Shown piece after piece: positions 33,096 through 43,285 of a stretch of 52,888 bases of DNA (positions within the stretch are counted from its first letter, which is position 1; every line of letters begins with the position of its first letter). The stretch spans positions 1 through 52,888 of the forward strand of contig CAJTQM010000012.1 of NCBI GenBank assembly GCA_910578255.1, read 5' to 3'. A program made the translations under genes and the position numbers. Under the pieces are notes generated by a model. It saw only the letters and a list, made by a program, of their open reading frames with translations. It was not told the origin of the DNA and did no database searches. The stretch is from an uncultured Oscillospiraceae bacterium. Lineage in GTDB: Bacteria; Bacillota; Clostridia; Oscillospirales; Ruminococcaceae.

Positions 33096-34019
33096 ATGGA
33101 AAAAAGAAAAGCCAAACGATATACCCGGCGTCAGGTCCGACGCAACCGGATCATCGCCTTTTGCTGCCTTGTCGCGCTGTGCATCCTTTTAATTTTTTTG
33201 ATTGTTCAGGGGATCAAGGGACTTTTGGGCGGCGATGAAGAAAATACAGGCAGTTCTTCCACCGTCGTTTCCCAAAGCGCAAAATCCAGCCAATCCAGCA
33301 AAGACGCCGACTCTTCCTCTCAGCCTTCAAGCGACGCGTCCTCTGCCTCCTCTTCGGAAGACTCCTCCCAGCAGACCGATTCTTCCCGCTCCTCCGGGGA
33401 TTCTTCCGGTTCTTCCAAAGCCCCCGGCAGTTCCTCCGCCGGGCCGGTTGATTCCAATGACCCGTATTACGAAGCGTCCATGCCGCTGCTGGTCAATCCG
33501 GACAACCTGATGCCGGAGGACTACAAGCCAACCGTGGTCAGCGTCGGCGGCAATTACAAGCTGGAAACCCGGGCGGCCGCCGCCTGGAAAAAAATGCAGG
33601 CTGCCGCCTCTAACGACGGGGTCTCTTTGTGGATCATCTCCGCCTACCGAACCTTGGAACGGCAGACCGAGTTGTACAACGAAAAGGTAGAAGAATATAA
33701 GGCTTTGGGATACAGCGAGGCGGACGCCAAGGCGGAGGCAGGCAAATGGGTTGCCGTTCCCGGCACCTCGGAGCATTGCCTGGGATACGCGGCGGACCTG
33801 TGTTCGCTGGAGGAAAGCTTCGAAAATTCCAATCAGTTTGCATGGCTGCAAAAGCACTGCGCCCAGTATGGCTTTATCCTTCGCTATCCCAAGGATAAGG
33901 TGGACATCACCAAAATCAGCTACGAGCCCTGGCATTACCGCTATGTGGGCAGCAACCATGCCCAGATCATTATGTCCGAGGGCCTTTGCCTGGAGGAATA
34001 TCTGGAGCAGTACGCTTAA
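33096..34019 (+). CDS. D-alanyl-D-alanine carboxypeptidase, VanY/M15B family
   Basis: 307 residues. A basic N-terminus and a membrane anchor (~24-43, IIAFCCLVALCILLIFLIV) are followed by a long Ser-rich linker (~50-110). The M15B domain has LWIISAYRTLERQTELYN, GTSEHCLGYAADL (SxHxxGxAxD zinc ligands) and ISYEPWHYRYVG (ExWHxR). It should trim terminal D-Ala from peptidoglycan stems outside the membrane. No vancomycin-resistance genes are nearby, so a housekeeping wall role is more likely. GGAGG precedes the ATG. Confidence 0.92.
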   Translation: MEKRKAKRYTRRQVRRNRIIAFCCLVALCILLIFLIVQGIKGLLGGDEENTGSSSTVVSQSAKSSQSSKDADSSSQPSSDASSASSSEDSSQQTDSSRSSGDSSGSSKAPGSSSAGPVDSNDPYYEASMPLLVNPDNLMPEDYKPTVVSVGGNYKLETRAAAAWKKMQAAASNDGVSLWIISAYRTLERQTELYNEKVEEYKALGYSEADAKAEAGKWVAVPGTSEHCLGYAADLCSLEESFENSNQFAWLQKHCAQYGFILRYPKDKVDITKISYEPWHYRYVGSNHAQIIMSEGLCLEEYLEQYA

Positions 34020-34044
34020 AGCGCCTGCCGCGGCGTACAGATAA

Positions 34045-34076
34045 AAAAGGGGAGCCTAGAAAGGCTCCCTATTTTT
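34045..34076. terminator. Bidirectional terminator between vanY-like and garR-like genes
   Basis: Stem GGGAGCC (34050-34056) with GGCTCCC (34063-34069), flanked by A6 and T5, serving the convergent genes on both sides. Confidence 0.9.
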
Positions 34077-34079
34077 GTG

Positions 34080-34943
34080 TCAGTCCTCGTAATACTGAAT
34101 CAGCGCCTGGGTTCCCAAATCCCCCAGACCTTTTTCCGCCAGTTCCCGGTACATCCGCAGCGCCTCGTCCAAAACGCCTAGCTGAAGTCCCGCCGCCTGG
34201 GCCTCCTCGTCCGCAATAGACATATCTTTGATAAAATGCTTGATGAAAAATCCCGGATCCATGTTCCCTTTCAGAATCTGCGCGCCGTTGTTGGAAAGCT
34301 GCCAGCTGGCCGCCGCGCCGGAGCCGATGGTGTCCAGCATCACCTGCGGGTCCATCCCCTTGGCCTTGGCATAAGCGATGGCCTCGCACACCCCGGCAAT
34401 GGTCCCGGCGATGGCGATTTGGTTGGCCATCTTGCAGTGTTGCCCGCAGCCCGCCGGGCCCTGGTAGACAATGTTTTTGCCCATTGCCTCGAAAATGGGC
34501 AGGCAGTCGTCAAACGCCTGCTTTTCCCCGCCGACCATAATGGCCAGCGTCCCGTTTTTCGCGCCGGTATCCCCTCCGGAAACCGGCGCGTCCAGCGCGT
34601 GCAGGCCCTTCTCCTTCGCCTTTTCAAAAATCCGCTGAGAAAGCTGGGGACTGGTAGTGGTCATGTCGATGAGATACGCGCCGGGACGGGCATTTTCCAA
34701 AATGCCGTCTTCCCCAAAATACACCTGCTCCACGTCCTTAGGGTATCCCACGATGGTGATGACCGCATCCTGACCCTTTGCGCATTCTCCGGCGCTTTCA
34801 CACCACAAGGCCCCCTCGTCAATGATCTCCTGCGCCTTTGCCTTCGTCCGGTTATAGACCGAGACCTCATATCCGTGCCGCATCAAATGCCGCACCATGG
34901 ATTTTCCCATTACGCCAATGCCGATAAAACCGATTTTTTTCAT
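34080..34943 (-). CDS. NAD(P)-dependent beta-hydroxyacid dehydrogenase (GarR/3-hydroxyisobutyrate dehydrogenase family)
   Basis: 287 residues. The N-terminal Rossmann motif is IGFIGIGVMGKSMVRHLMRHGYEVSVYNRT. The substrate loop DAPVSGGDTGAKNGTLAIMVGG and the catalytic Lys region GCGQHCKMANQIAIAGTIAGVCEAIAYAKAKGM follow. The family reduces tartronate semialdehyde or oxidises 3-hydroxyisobutyrate or other beta-hydroxyacids; specificity is not decided by sequence alone. The promoter lies at 34973-35001. Confidence 0.93.
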   Translation of the reverse strand: MKKIGFIGIGVMGKSMVRHLMRHGYEVSVYNRTKAKAQEIIDEGALWCESAGECAKGQDAVITIVGYPKDVEQVYFGEDGILENARPGAYLIDMTTTSPQLSQRIFEKAKEKGLHALDAPVSGGDTGAKNGTLAIMVGGEKQAFDDCLPIFEAMGKNIVYQGPAGCGQHCKMANQIAIAGTIAGVCEAIAYAKAKGMDPQVMLDTIGSGAAASWQLSNNGAQILKGNMDPGFFIKHFIKDMSIADEEAQAAGLQLGVLDEALRMYRELAEKGLGDLGTQALIQYYED

Positions 34944-34972
34944 GATACCCCTTCTTTCCTTTTTCTGCTTTT

Positions 34973-35001
34973 ATTCTAACGAATCGCCCGGCCAAAAGCA
35001 A
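34973..35001 (-). promoter_or_regulatory. Promoter of the garR-like gene
   Basis: TTGCTT (35001-34996), 17 bp, TAGAAT (34978-34973) on the minus strand. Confidence 0.7.
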
Positions 35002-35043
35002 GAAAGATTTACCGCTTGTTCACAATTTTACCTTCTTTCCCTC

Positions 35044-35072
35044 TTGCATTTGAGGCGGGAATGTACTATGAT
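35044..35072 (+). promoter_or_regulatory. htpG promoter
   Basis: TTGCAT (35044-35049), 17 bp, TATGAT (35067-35072), directly upstream of the CIRCE-like element. Confidence 0.75.
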
Positions 35073-35077
35073 ATTTT

Positions 35078-35104
35078 TTAGCACTCATATATGGAGATTG
35101 CTAA
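35078..35104 (+). promoter_or_regulatory. CIRCE-like operator (HrcA site) before htpG
   Basis: TTAGCACTC (35078-35086), 9-bp spacer, GATTGCTAA (35096-35104). This matches the CIRCE consensus TTAGCACTC-N9-GAGTGCTAA at 17 of 18 arm positions. Placed at the expected transcription start, it should let HrcA repress htpG until heat shock. Confidence 0.82.
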
Positions 35105-35129
35105 AATCACAAACGAGGTGGATGATTCC

Positions 35130-37019
<1,890 letters not shown>

Positions 37020-37050
37020 GCTTTCCTTTTTCTCCTTCGTTTGGTAAAAT

Positions 37051-37089
37051 AAAAGAGTCTGCGGCGCCTTTGCCGGACAGGCTCTTTTC
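37051..37089 (+). terminator. Terminator after htpG
   Basis: AAAAGAG (37051-37057) pairs with CTCTTTT (37082-37088), with inner CTG/CAG and GGC/GCC pairs, then a T-rich tail. Confidence 0.7.
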
Positions 37090-37220
37090 TTATTTTAAGC
37101 TTTTTATCCTGTAAATTTCAAAGGATCTGCTTATTCTTTTCCTTTGCCGGCAATATAAAAGGAGAAGGCGCCGCCGGACTTGCAGGTATCCCGCATATTT
37201 TTTTAAAAGGAGACTCTGAT

Positions 37221-37709
37221 TTGGAAACGATTTTTCACGCGCTGACCTATTTTGGCAACGAATTTGCCCTGTTTGTGATTTCCATGGTCCCCATCGTCGA
37301 ACTGCGCGGCGCCGTTCCGCTGGGAGCCGCTTTGGGTATGCCCTGGTTCGAGGTTTTGGCCATCTCCGTTTTGGGCAATATGACGCCGGTCCCGTTTCTT
37401 CTTTTGTTCGGCCGAAAAATTCTGGACTGGCTGAAAACTCTCCCGCTTCTTTCCAAACCGGCCCACTGGTATGAGGAAAAGCTGGTAAAAAAAGCGGTCC
37501 GGATCAACGATTACGCCAAATGGGGTCTGTTTTTGCTGGTAGCCATCCCGCTTCCGGGAACCGGCGCCTGGACCGGCGTTCTGGCCGCGACCTTTTTAAA
37601 TATGAAAATGCGTCAGGCTCTTCCGATGATCTTTCTCGGGGTGCTGGCCGCGGGAATCATCATGACCGTCGGTTCCTATGGCCTTTTGGGCGCAATCCGG
37701 CTGTTTTAA
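37221..37709 (+). CDS. Small multi-drug export family membrane protein (PF06695-like)
   Basis: 162 residues from a TTG start with AAAAGGAGA upstream. It is hydrophobic throughout. EFALFVISMVPIVELRGAVPLGAALGMPWFEVLAISVLGNMTPVPFLLLFGRKILDWL and the Gly/Pro-rich LLVAIPLPGTGAWTGVLAATFLNM are characteristic. The family name is historical; transport activity is not well established. Confidence 0.87.
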   Translation: METIFHALTYFGNEFALFVISMVPIVELRGAVPLGAALGMPWFEVLAISVLGNMTPVPFLLLFGRKILDWLKTLPLLSKPAHWYEEKLVKKAVRINDYAKWGLFLLVAIPLPGTGAWTGVLAATFLNMKMRQALPMIFLGVLAAGIIMTVGSYGLLGAIRLF

Positions 37710-37995
37710 AAAAATTTTTCTTCGTACAATTTTTCTTTTATATTCGTTTTTGGTTCTTCGCCGATTTTTTTCTTCTTTTTGGCGCATAACGACGAAGAAA
37801 AATCCCAAACTAAAAAAGAATCCGGCATCTGCCAAAAGGGACGGAAAATCCAGGCGGATCCGGCAAAAAAACGGCCAAACAAAAGAGAATAATCACCCCG
37901 TTATGGTAAACAATAGGATTAAGGGATTTTGACGCCAGCGTTCGGACATAACAACGCCAAAAGGCAAAGAAAAATTGTACGGAGGAACTTTAAAT

Positions 37996-38538
37996 ATGAA
38001 AGCCACTGGAATTGTCAGACGAATTGACGATCTGGGACGGGTCGTCATCCCAAAAGAGATTCGGCGGACCATGCGCATTCGCGAAGGGGATCCGCTGGAA
38101 ATTTATACCGATAACGACGGAGAGGTCATCTTTAAAAAATATTCCCCCATCGGCGAGTTGTCCGGCTTTGCCGGGATTTACGCCGATGTGCTGCATAAAA
38201 CCGGCGGTTATCCGGTTGTCATCTGCGACCGGGACCATGTAGTCGCCGTTTCCGGGCTGCCGAAAAAGGAACTGCTGGAGCGCCGCGTTTCCCCCTCTTT
38301 AGAGGAGTTGATGGAGGCGCGTCAAAGCTTCACCCTCACCGCCGGTGGGAACGGTAAGCTGCAGCCGGTGGAGGGTTCCGACCGTCTGGCCTTGACCGCC
38401 GCGCCGATTCTGGCCGCCGGAGACGTCTGCGGCGCCGTTCTGTTTTTAAAAGAGGACGACACCTCTTCCGCCGCTGAAGCGGATGTTAAGCTAATCAGCG
38501 CCGCCGCCTCGTTTCTCGGCCGCCAGATGGAGGAATAG
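37996..38538 (+). CDS. spoVT: Stage V sporulation protein T, AbrB family regulator
   Basis: 180 residues from the ATG at 37996 (GGAGG upstream). The N-terminal swapped-hairpin AbrB domain reads MKATGIVRRIDDLGRVVIPKEIRRTMRIREGDPLEIY. The C-terminal GAF-like domain (~60-178) is typical of SpoVT. It tunes forespore-specific transcription, so the host is likely a spore-former. No convincing sigma-G promoter was found in the 286-bp upstream gap. Confidence 0.93.
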   Translation: MKATGIVRRIDDLGRVVIPKEIRRTMRIREGDPLEIYTDNDGEVIFKKYSPIGELSGFAGIYADVLHKTGGYPVVICDRDHVVAVSGLPKKELLERRVSPSLEELMEARQSFTLTAGGNGKLQPVEGSDRLALTAAPILAAGDVCGAVLFLKEDDTSSAAEADVKLISAAASFLGRQMEE

Positions 38539-38564
38539 TCTTCTTTTCATCCTAAGCCCGAAAA

Positions 38565-38598
38565 AATAAAGCGATGGGGAATTTCCCATCGCTTTATT
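38565..38598. terminator. Bidirectional terminator after spoVT
   Basis: AATAAAGCGATGGG (38565-38578) pairs perfectly with CCCATCGCTTTATT (38585-38598). It is shared with the convergent reductase gene. Confidence 0.88.
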
Positions 38599-38633
38599 GC
38601 TGTATTCTTCTGCCGGAAAAGATCTAGTCCCCT

Positions 38634-39674
38634 TTAAATCTGCGGCAGGCGCATTTCCCCAAAGGATTCGGACAACCCGGCGGTCAAATGCCATTGCCGC
38701 TTCATGTAATCGAAAAGCGGCTTTGTGCCTTCCCGGTATGCGGCAAGCACTGCCTGAGGGCGGTCGAAATGCGCCGCTGCCGCCTGCGCCGCCTGATATC
38801 CGCTTTCCATCGCGGCGGAAATTCCCTCCCCCATCGGGTTGAGAAAACCGGCCGCTTCCCCCGCAAACAGGATCCGGCCGGCGCCGTAATCGACCGGGCA
38901 GCCGGGTAAAACCCGGGGCATAATCCATCGGTCGATCCCCAGCCGCTCGTCAACGGTCAGATGATGCTCTCTTTTTAAATACCCGGTAAACGCCTCGTGA
39001 TATTCCGCCGCTTTTTGCCCGTCCTTAACCGCTGTGCCAATCACCAAAAGACGGTCCTTCCAGTTGAGCCACGCGTCGTACTGGGAAAACTGCGGCTGCA
39101 AAAAGGCGTGGAAAAACCGGTCGTCCAGCGCGGCGCTTCCACGGCAATAAATCTGGTAGGTGACGATTTTCGGGCGCTGGATGTTTAAAAGCTTTCTCTT
39201 AAGCGTCCCCGCCGCTCCTTCACAGTCCAGAAGATAACCCGCGCTCTCCTCATAAACCTTCTCGGCACTTTGCAGCGTTACCTTGATTCGTCCGCCGTCT
39301 TCCCGGCAGTCTAAAACCGCTGTCTCTTCCCGTATTTCCGCCCCGGCTGCAGCGGCCTTTTGGACAAGCCAATGGTCAAAGGCACTTCGCCAGACGTTCA
39401 GTCCCTTTTGCTCAAACCGAAACGAGCGCCCTTTGTCATTGGTTAAAACCATGCCGCGGCTTTGTGCCGGCTCGCATGTTACCGATAAAGGGACCGGCTC
39501 GCCAAAATAGGCTTTAGTCAATTCCAGCGTCTTTCCAATCAGCTGGCCGGAGCAGGATTTATAGCGGGGCAGTTTTTCCTTTTCGGCCAGCAGAACCCGC
39601 ATTCCCTTTTCCGCCAGGATTTTTGCCGCCGTGCTTCCGGCCGGCCCCGCACCGGCGACCAAAACGTCATACAT
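38634..39674 (-). CDS. Geranylgeranyl reductase-family FAD-dependent oxidoreductase
   Basis: 346 residues from the ATG at 39674 (GGAGG upstream). The FAD-binding start is MYDVLVAGAGPAGSTAAKILAEKGMRVLLAEKE, then PRYKSCSGQLIGKTLEL, the KxCSG motif of this family. ILFAGEAAGFLNPMGEGISAAMESGYQAAQA is the second FAD motif. Relatives reduce isoprenoid double bonds in archaeal lipids, chlorophyll or quinones. The substrate here is unknown. A terminator separates it from the putative glycosidase gene upstream. Confidence 0.85.
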   Translation of the reverse strand: MYDVLVAGAGPAGSTAAKILAEKGMRVLLAEKEKLPRYKSCSGQLIGKTLELTKAYFGEPVPLSVTCEPAQSRGMVLTNDKGRSFRFEQKGLNVWRSAFDHWLVQKAAAAGAEIREETAVLDCREDGGRIKVTLQSAEKVYEESAGYLLDCEGAAGTLKRKLLNIQRPKIVTYQIYCRGSAALDDRFFHAFLQPQFSQYDAWLNWKDRLLVIGTAVKDGQKAAEYHEAFTGYLKREHHLTVDERLGIDRWIMPRVLPGCPVDYGAGRILFAGEAAGFLNPMGEGISAAMESGYQAAQAAAAHFDRPQAVLAAYREGTKPLFDYMKRQWHLTAGLSESFGEMRLPQI

Positions 39675-39710
39675 TGCTTTTCCTCCATCCCTTGGCTGTC
39701 TTTTCAAACG

Positions 39711-39740
39711 AAAAGGCGGCAATGGCTAAGCCACGCCGCC
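39711..39740 (-). terminator. Terminator after the putative glycosidase gene
   Basis: GGCGGC (39715-39720) pairs with GCCGCC (39735-39740), with an inner TGGC/GCCA pair; TTTT follows on the minus strand. Confidence 0.75.
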
Positions 39741-39769
39741 GAAACTTCAGAATCATTTTTCCGCTTTTG

Positions 39770-41002
39770 TCACGACAGGGGATACTCGCCCTGGGCATTG
39801 TAAAGGATATAGCCGCTTACCCCACATTCTTTTAGCGCCTGGATCTGCGCCTTTGTATAGTCCGTCCCCGAAAACGCCTCCCCGTCCGCCTGCAAAAGCG
39901 GCAAAAAGCTTTTTTCTTTCCCCGCCTTCTGCAGCTGGGTCAGTACCGCTTTCACCGTCTCGTAAGGCTGCGCTTGCGGATTTTCCGCCGTCAATGACTC
40001 TGGCCGCAGATTCTCCGTAAAAGAAGACGGCCGCAGATCCGGACAGAAATTCTGGATTGGGTAGACAAGACCGCCGGATTCATAAGAGGAACTCTCCATC
40101 CCCAGCATGGCTGTTGAGGACGAGCCGTAAAGCAAAACGCCGCCGTTTTCCTGCAAAAGTTCCTCCATATCCTGGACAAAATCTGATAAAACCCGCTGGC
40201 GGGTTTTGGTCTGTACGCCGTATCCGGCCAAATCCAAGCTGTAGCCGCTGGGGAACTGTACGCCGTCGAGCATAACGGCGGTGCAGCCCGATCGGATACA
40301 TTCCAGCGACAAATCCGCAATATACATCTGGGCCAATTCCGAATAGGGATTCAGCCAGCTTTTCCCGCCGTATTCCCGGGAATTGTCCAGCCAAAGCATC
40401 TCTGTATTTTGGTACTTCACCGCTGCTTTTTTATTGACCAGCGGACAGATAGGATCCCGAAACGCGTAGATTCGCGCAATCACAATCATATCCTTGGCCT
40501 TTGCCAAAGTCGTGACCTGATTTAAATCCACCGCGCCGGGGACCTGGGCGGAAACCTCCGCCACCGTTTGGTTGGCCGACCGGTACAGCACCTGACCCTG
40601 AGCGTTTTTTCCGTCGATCAGGATGGCGTTAATCCCCTGCGCTTTTAAGTCGTCCAGCGTCTGGCTCAAAAAAAGCGGATCCTGCAACGCGGAAAGAGGC
40701 AGGTAAGCCCCTCTCACCTGAGAAAGTTCCAGCAAAACGGCAGGCGGCTTTTCTTCCGGCAGCTGTTCGGGAACCGAAGACTGGGATTCCGACAGGCTTT
40801 CCTGCGGCTCCTCTTCCGGTATCTGCATGGTGCCGGACAGAAACTGGGAAACCGGTTCGTACAGCGCCCATCCCAAACAAGCGAAACCGGCCAGGATGAC
40901 CACTGTCAGCACAACGCCCATCACCTTGGATAGGACGCTGCGGCCGCCGTAAATTCGATTGTATCGTTTGATTTTTTTCTGCCCTTTTGCCAAATTGTTC
41001 AC
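39770..41002 (-). CDS. Membrane-anchored putative glycoside hydrolase (DUF4015 family)
   Basis: 410 residues. A basic N-terminus and one membrane segment (~24-50, SKVMGVVLTVVILAGFACLGWALY) precede a Pro/Glu/Ser-rich linker and a TIM-barrel-like domain. AQGINAILIDGKNAQGQVLYRS, KDMIVIARIYAFRDP and RSGCTAVMLDGVQFPSGY are the conserved strands with acidic ends. Predicted to act on extracellular or wall polysaccharide; the substrate is unknown. It lies 60 bp downstream of the last rnf-like gene, on the same strand. Confidence 0.8.
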   Translation of the reverse strand: MNNLAKGQKKIKRYNRIYGGRSVLSKVMGVVLTVVILAGFACLGWALYEPVSQFLSGTMQIPEEEPQESLSESQSSVPEQLPEEKPPAVLLELSQVRGAYLPLSALQDPLFLSQTLDDLKAQGINAILIDGKNAQGQVLYRSANQTVAEVSAQVPGAVDLNQVTTLAKAKDMIVIARIYAFRDPICPLVNKKAAVKYQNTEMLWLDNSREYGGKSWLNPYSELAQMYIADLSLECIRSGCTAVMLDGVQFPSGYSLDLAGYGVQTKTRQRVLSDFVQDMEELLQENGGVLLYGSSSTAMLGMESSSYESGGLVYPIQNFCPDLRPSSFTENLRPESLTAENPQAQPYETVKAVLTQLQKAGKEKSFLPLLQADGEAFSGTDYTKAQIQALKECGVSGYILYNAQGEYPLS

Positions 41003-41062
41003 CCCTCGGCTTCGATGCCTTTTCTCTATACAAAGCTTACCCTTGTTGCGCCCCGTTTATTC

Positions 41063-41656
41063 CTATGCGGCCAGCTGATGCCCCACCAAACCGTATAACG
41101 ACAGAGAAATCAGCCCCACGTAAACCAATTCCGCCGGAAGTCCCCGGAAGGACTTTGGAATATTGCAGATGCTCATGCAACGCTTTCCCTGCTCCATCAA
41201 AAAGACCGCCAGCAAAAAAGAAAGTCCGATTCCCATACCAGATACGGCCGCTTCCAGCCAGTTGTAGCTGGCATACACTGTCAGCGCCATGGCGCCATAG
41301 GCGGCGCAGTTAAAAAAGGCCGCCGTTAAAAGCGCGTTGTGATCCCGCAGCCAATCCCGCTTTTTCCAGTCTAAAATAAGGCAGACGATACCGTACAACA
41401 CCGCCAGCAGAAGGATATACAGCACTGGCCGCAGATACTGCGCATTCTTCCATTGCCCCATCAGCGGGTTGAGAAGCCATGCCAGCAGCGACGCTATGGT
41501 ACTCACGCCCGTTAAGATCAATCCAAACAGCCGCAGACTCTTTTTTTCAAAGGGAATCGCCAGCAACGCCGTAACATCCAGCGCCCGGGAAAAAACGGCG
41601 TTTTGCAGCACAAGCGCCGTTAAAAGCAGTGTGAAAATGCCGATTAAGCTGTTCAT
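41063..41656 (-). CDS. RnfA/NqrE-like membrane subunit, divergent
   Basis: 197 residues from the ATG at 41656 (GGAGG upstream), whose ATGA overlaps the rnfE-like stop. It aligns along its length with RnfA: LVLQNAVFSRALDVTALLA near the N-terminus and LRDHNALLTAAFFNCAAYGAMALTVY near residue 115, ending IPKSFRGLPAELVYVGLISLSLYGLVG. The first conserved Cys (usual LGxCP) is replaced by Thr29 in LDVTA. The second is kept as Cys117. It is the last of four contiguous rnf-like genes. Confidence 0.85.
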   Translation of the reverse strand: MNSLIGIFTLLLTALVLQNAVFSRALDVTALLAIPFEKKSLRLFGLILTGVSTIASLLAWLLNPLMGQWKNAQYLRPVLYILLLAVLYGIVCLILDWKKRDWLRDHNALLTAAFFNCAAYGAMALTVYASYNWLEAAVSGMGIGLSFLLAVFLMEQGKRCMSICNIPKSFRGLPAELVYVGLISLSLYGLVGHQLAA

Positions 41657-42321
41657 CTGCCCAGCCTCCATTTCTTTTGCTGCCGGCGGATCAGCCTGCT
41701 GATATCCTTCGAACGGTCAATTCCCCAGCGCAGTACCGCCGCCGCTGTGCCTACAAGGATAAAACCGCCGAAGGTATAGGCCGCCGCCGGAAACTTGACC
41801 GTCAGCGCCGGCGTGCCGCCCCAGAAAGTGCCGTAAGCCAAAAACTCCCGCACCGATGAAATCAGTATCGTGCAGACAAAAAAGCCCAGGCTGTGGCAAA
41901 CGCCATCCCATAACGCCCATTGGGGCTTTTTTTTCTGGCAGGAAGGTGCGCACACCAGCCATACGGTGTTTAAGGCCACCATGGAAAAATACATGCCCAA
42001 AGAATCGAACAGATTGGGCGCAATGCCGCCGGCCAGCAGCCGGGCCGGAATCAGCATCAGTGCCGCCAGCACCGCGCAGACAATGGTTCGAACATACTGA
42101 GGAACCTTTTCCGGCAGCATTCCCAAAAACGAGGAAAGCACCAGTACCGGAATGGTGACCATCGCAAATGCCAGCGAAAGACCCATCCCGTTTTTTACTG
42201 TAAAGCCTCCCATAATAACCGGTGCCAGGGCAAGTCCCGTAATCAGCACCGGATTGTGTACAAAAATCAGATCAAACCCCTTGCGCAGATTTCTTCTCGC
42301 TGCGTTTTGCTTTGGTCGCAA
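41653..42321 (-). CDS. RnfE/NqrD-like membrane subunit, divergent
   Basis: 222 residues from a TTG start at 42321 (GGAGGG 6 nt upstream), 50 bp inside the rnfD-like gene. HNPVLITGLALAPVIMGGF corresponds to the RnfE region NPVL-x5-GLCP, with Ala33 in place of Cys. The second expected Asn-Cys is Asn118-Thr119 (MVALNTVWLVCAPSC), although two other Cys lie a few residues later. GTFWGG near residue 165 matches the family (ELLGSG region). Six membrane segments are expected. Confidence 0.85.
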   Translation of the reverse strand: MRPKQNAARRNLRKGFDLIFVHNPVLITGLALAPVIMGGFTVKNGMGLSLAFAMVTIPVLVLSSFLGMLPEKVPQYVRTIVCAVLAALMLIPARLLAGGIAPNLFDSLGMYFSMVALNTVWLVCAPSCQKKKPQWALWDGVCHSLGFFVCTILISSVREFLAYGTFWGGTPALTVKFPAAAYTFGGFILVGTAAAVLRWGIDRSKDISRLIRRQQKKWRLGR

Positions 42322-43285
42322 TATAAACCCTCCTTAACCGGCGAAGCAGCCGTTCGCTGCCACGGTCTAACGTAAAGCCAAATACATTGGTCAAAAGCAG
42401 AGCGAACACAAAGGTCTGCTCCACCCGGCCGAACCGCTGGAATAAAACGGTGAACAACGCCGCCAGCGCGCCGTACAAAAAACGCGAACTGGAACGCTTG
42501 GGCAGCGTGCCCGGCTCGCCCAGCAAAAAAATCCCGCCGAATACCCACATACCGGTGGTCGCCTCGTATACCAGCGACATCGGCCCCGTTTCCGGAATAC
42601 GCGGGAACAAAAGCGCCGTCAGCACCATCACGCCAAAAAAGGCTGCCGGCGCCTGCCAGCTGATGGCGCCGCGAAACAACAGGTAAAACAGACAGGTGAC
42701 CAATACCACAATGTTGGTCAGCCCCATGGGGCCCAGAAATTTTCCCAGCAGAAGGTCCAGAATATCGTTGGTGGGAACACCTCCCTGGAACAGGTTCCAG
42801 GCCGGACCGCTGGAAAGGCCCTCTGCCGCCGAACCAAAAGCGCCCGGTGCCGAAAACGGCGCGGGATAGGAAAAAACCTGTGTCGGCCAGCAGGACACCG
42901 CAAAAGCAAATCCTGCCGCCGCCGGATTAAAGGCGCACTGTCCAACGCCTCCAAACACATGCTTGACAAATACAATCGCAAATACCGCTGCGGATACCGC
43001 CACATAATAAGGGGTCGCCGCCGACATCATCAGCGGCAGCAGCATGCCGGTGACCACCGCCGAAATATCCCGGAAATAGGGCTTTTTTCCCTCCAGCAAA
43101 ATGCAGATAAAATCGCTGATTACCGCCGCCGCCACCGAAACCAACCCCAAAAGCAGCGCCCGGGAACCGTAAAAGTAAAAGGCCATAAAATAAAGCGGCA
43201 GCATGGCGATGATCACGTCCGCCATCATGGTAAACGCCGAATCACGGTTTCGCACATACGGCGCCTTCGGTTCAAACTGCGGCAT
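42272..43285 (-). CDS. RnfD/NqrB-like membrane subunit without flavinylation motif
   Basis: 337 residues. The start VRNRDSAFTMMADVIIAMLPLYFMAFYFYGSRALLLG and the core VFVKHVFGGVGQCAFNPAAAGFAFAVSCWPTQ identify RnfD. Where the family has a Ser/Thr-Gly-Ala-Thr flavin-attachment motif, this protein reads EGLSSGPAWNLFQGG (residues 156-169), with no suitable Thr. The rest (KFLGPMGLTNIVVLVTCLFYLLFRGAISWQAP) matches well. It overlaps the rnfC-like gene by 14 bp; GGAGG precedes the ATG. Confidence 0.88.
   Translation of the reverse strand: MPQFEPKAPYVRNRDSAFTMMADVIIAMLPLYFMAFYFYGSRALLLGLVSVAAAVISDFICILLEGKKPYFRDISAVVTGMLLPLMMSAATPYYVAVSAAVFAIVFVKHVFGGVGQCAFNPAAAGFAFAVSCWPTQVFSYPAPFSAPGAFGSAAEGLSSGPAWNLFQGGVPTNDILDLLLGKFLGPMGLTNIVVLVTCLFYLLFRGAISWQAPAAFFGVMVLTALLFPRIPETGPMSLVYEATTGMWVFGGIFLLGEPGTLPKRSSSRFLYGALAALFTVLFQRFGRVEQTFVFALLLTNVFGFTLDRGSERLLRRLRRVYIATKAKRSEKKSAQGV

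Noticed and set aside
33096..34019. Vancomycin-resistance locus
   Set aside because: Only a VanY-type carboxypeptidase is present; no vanH/A/X, vanR/S or racemase genes are nearby.
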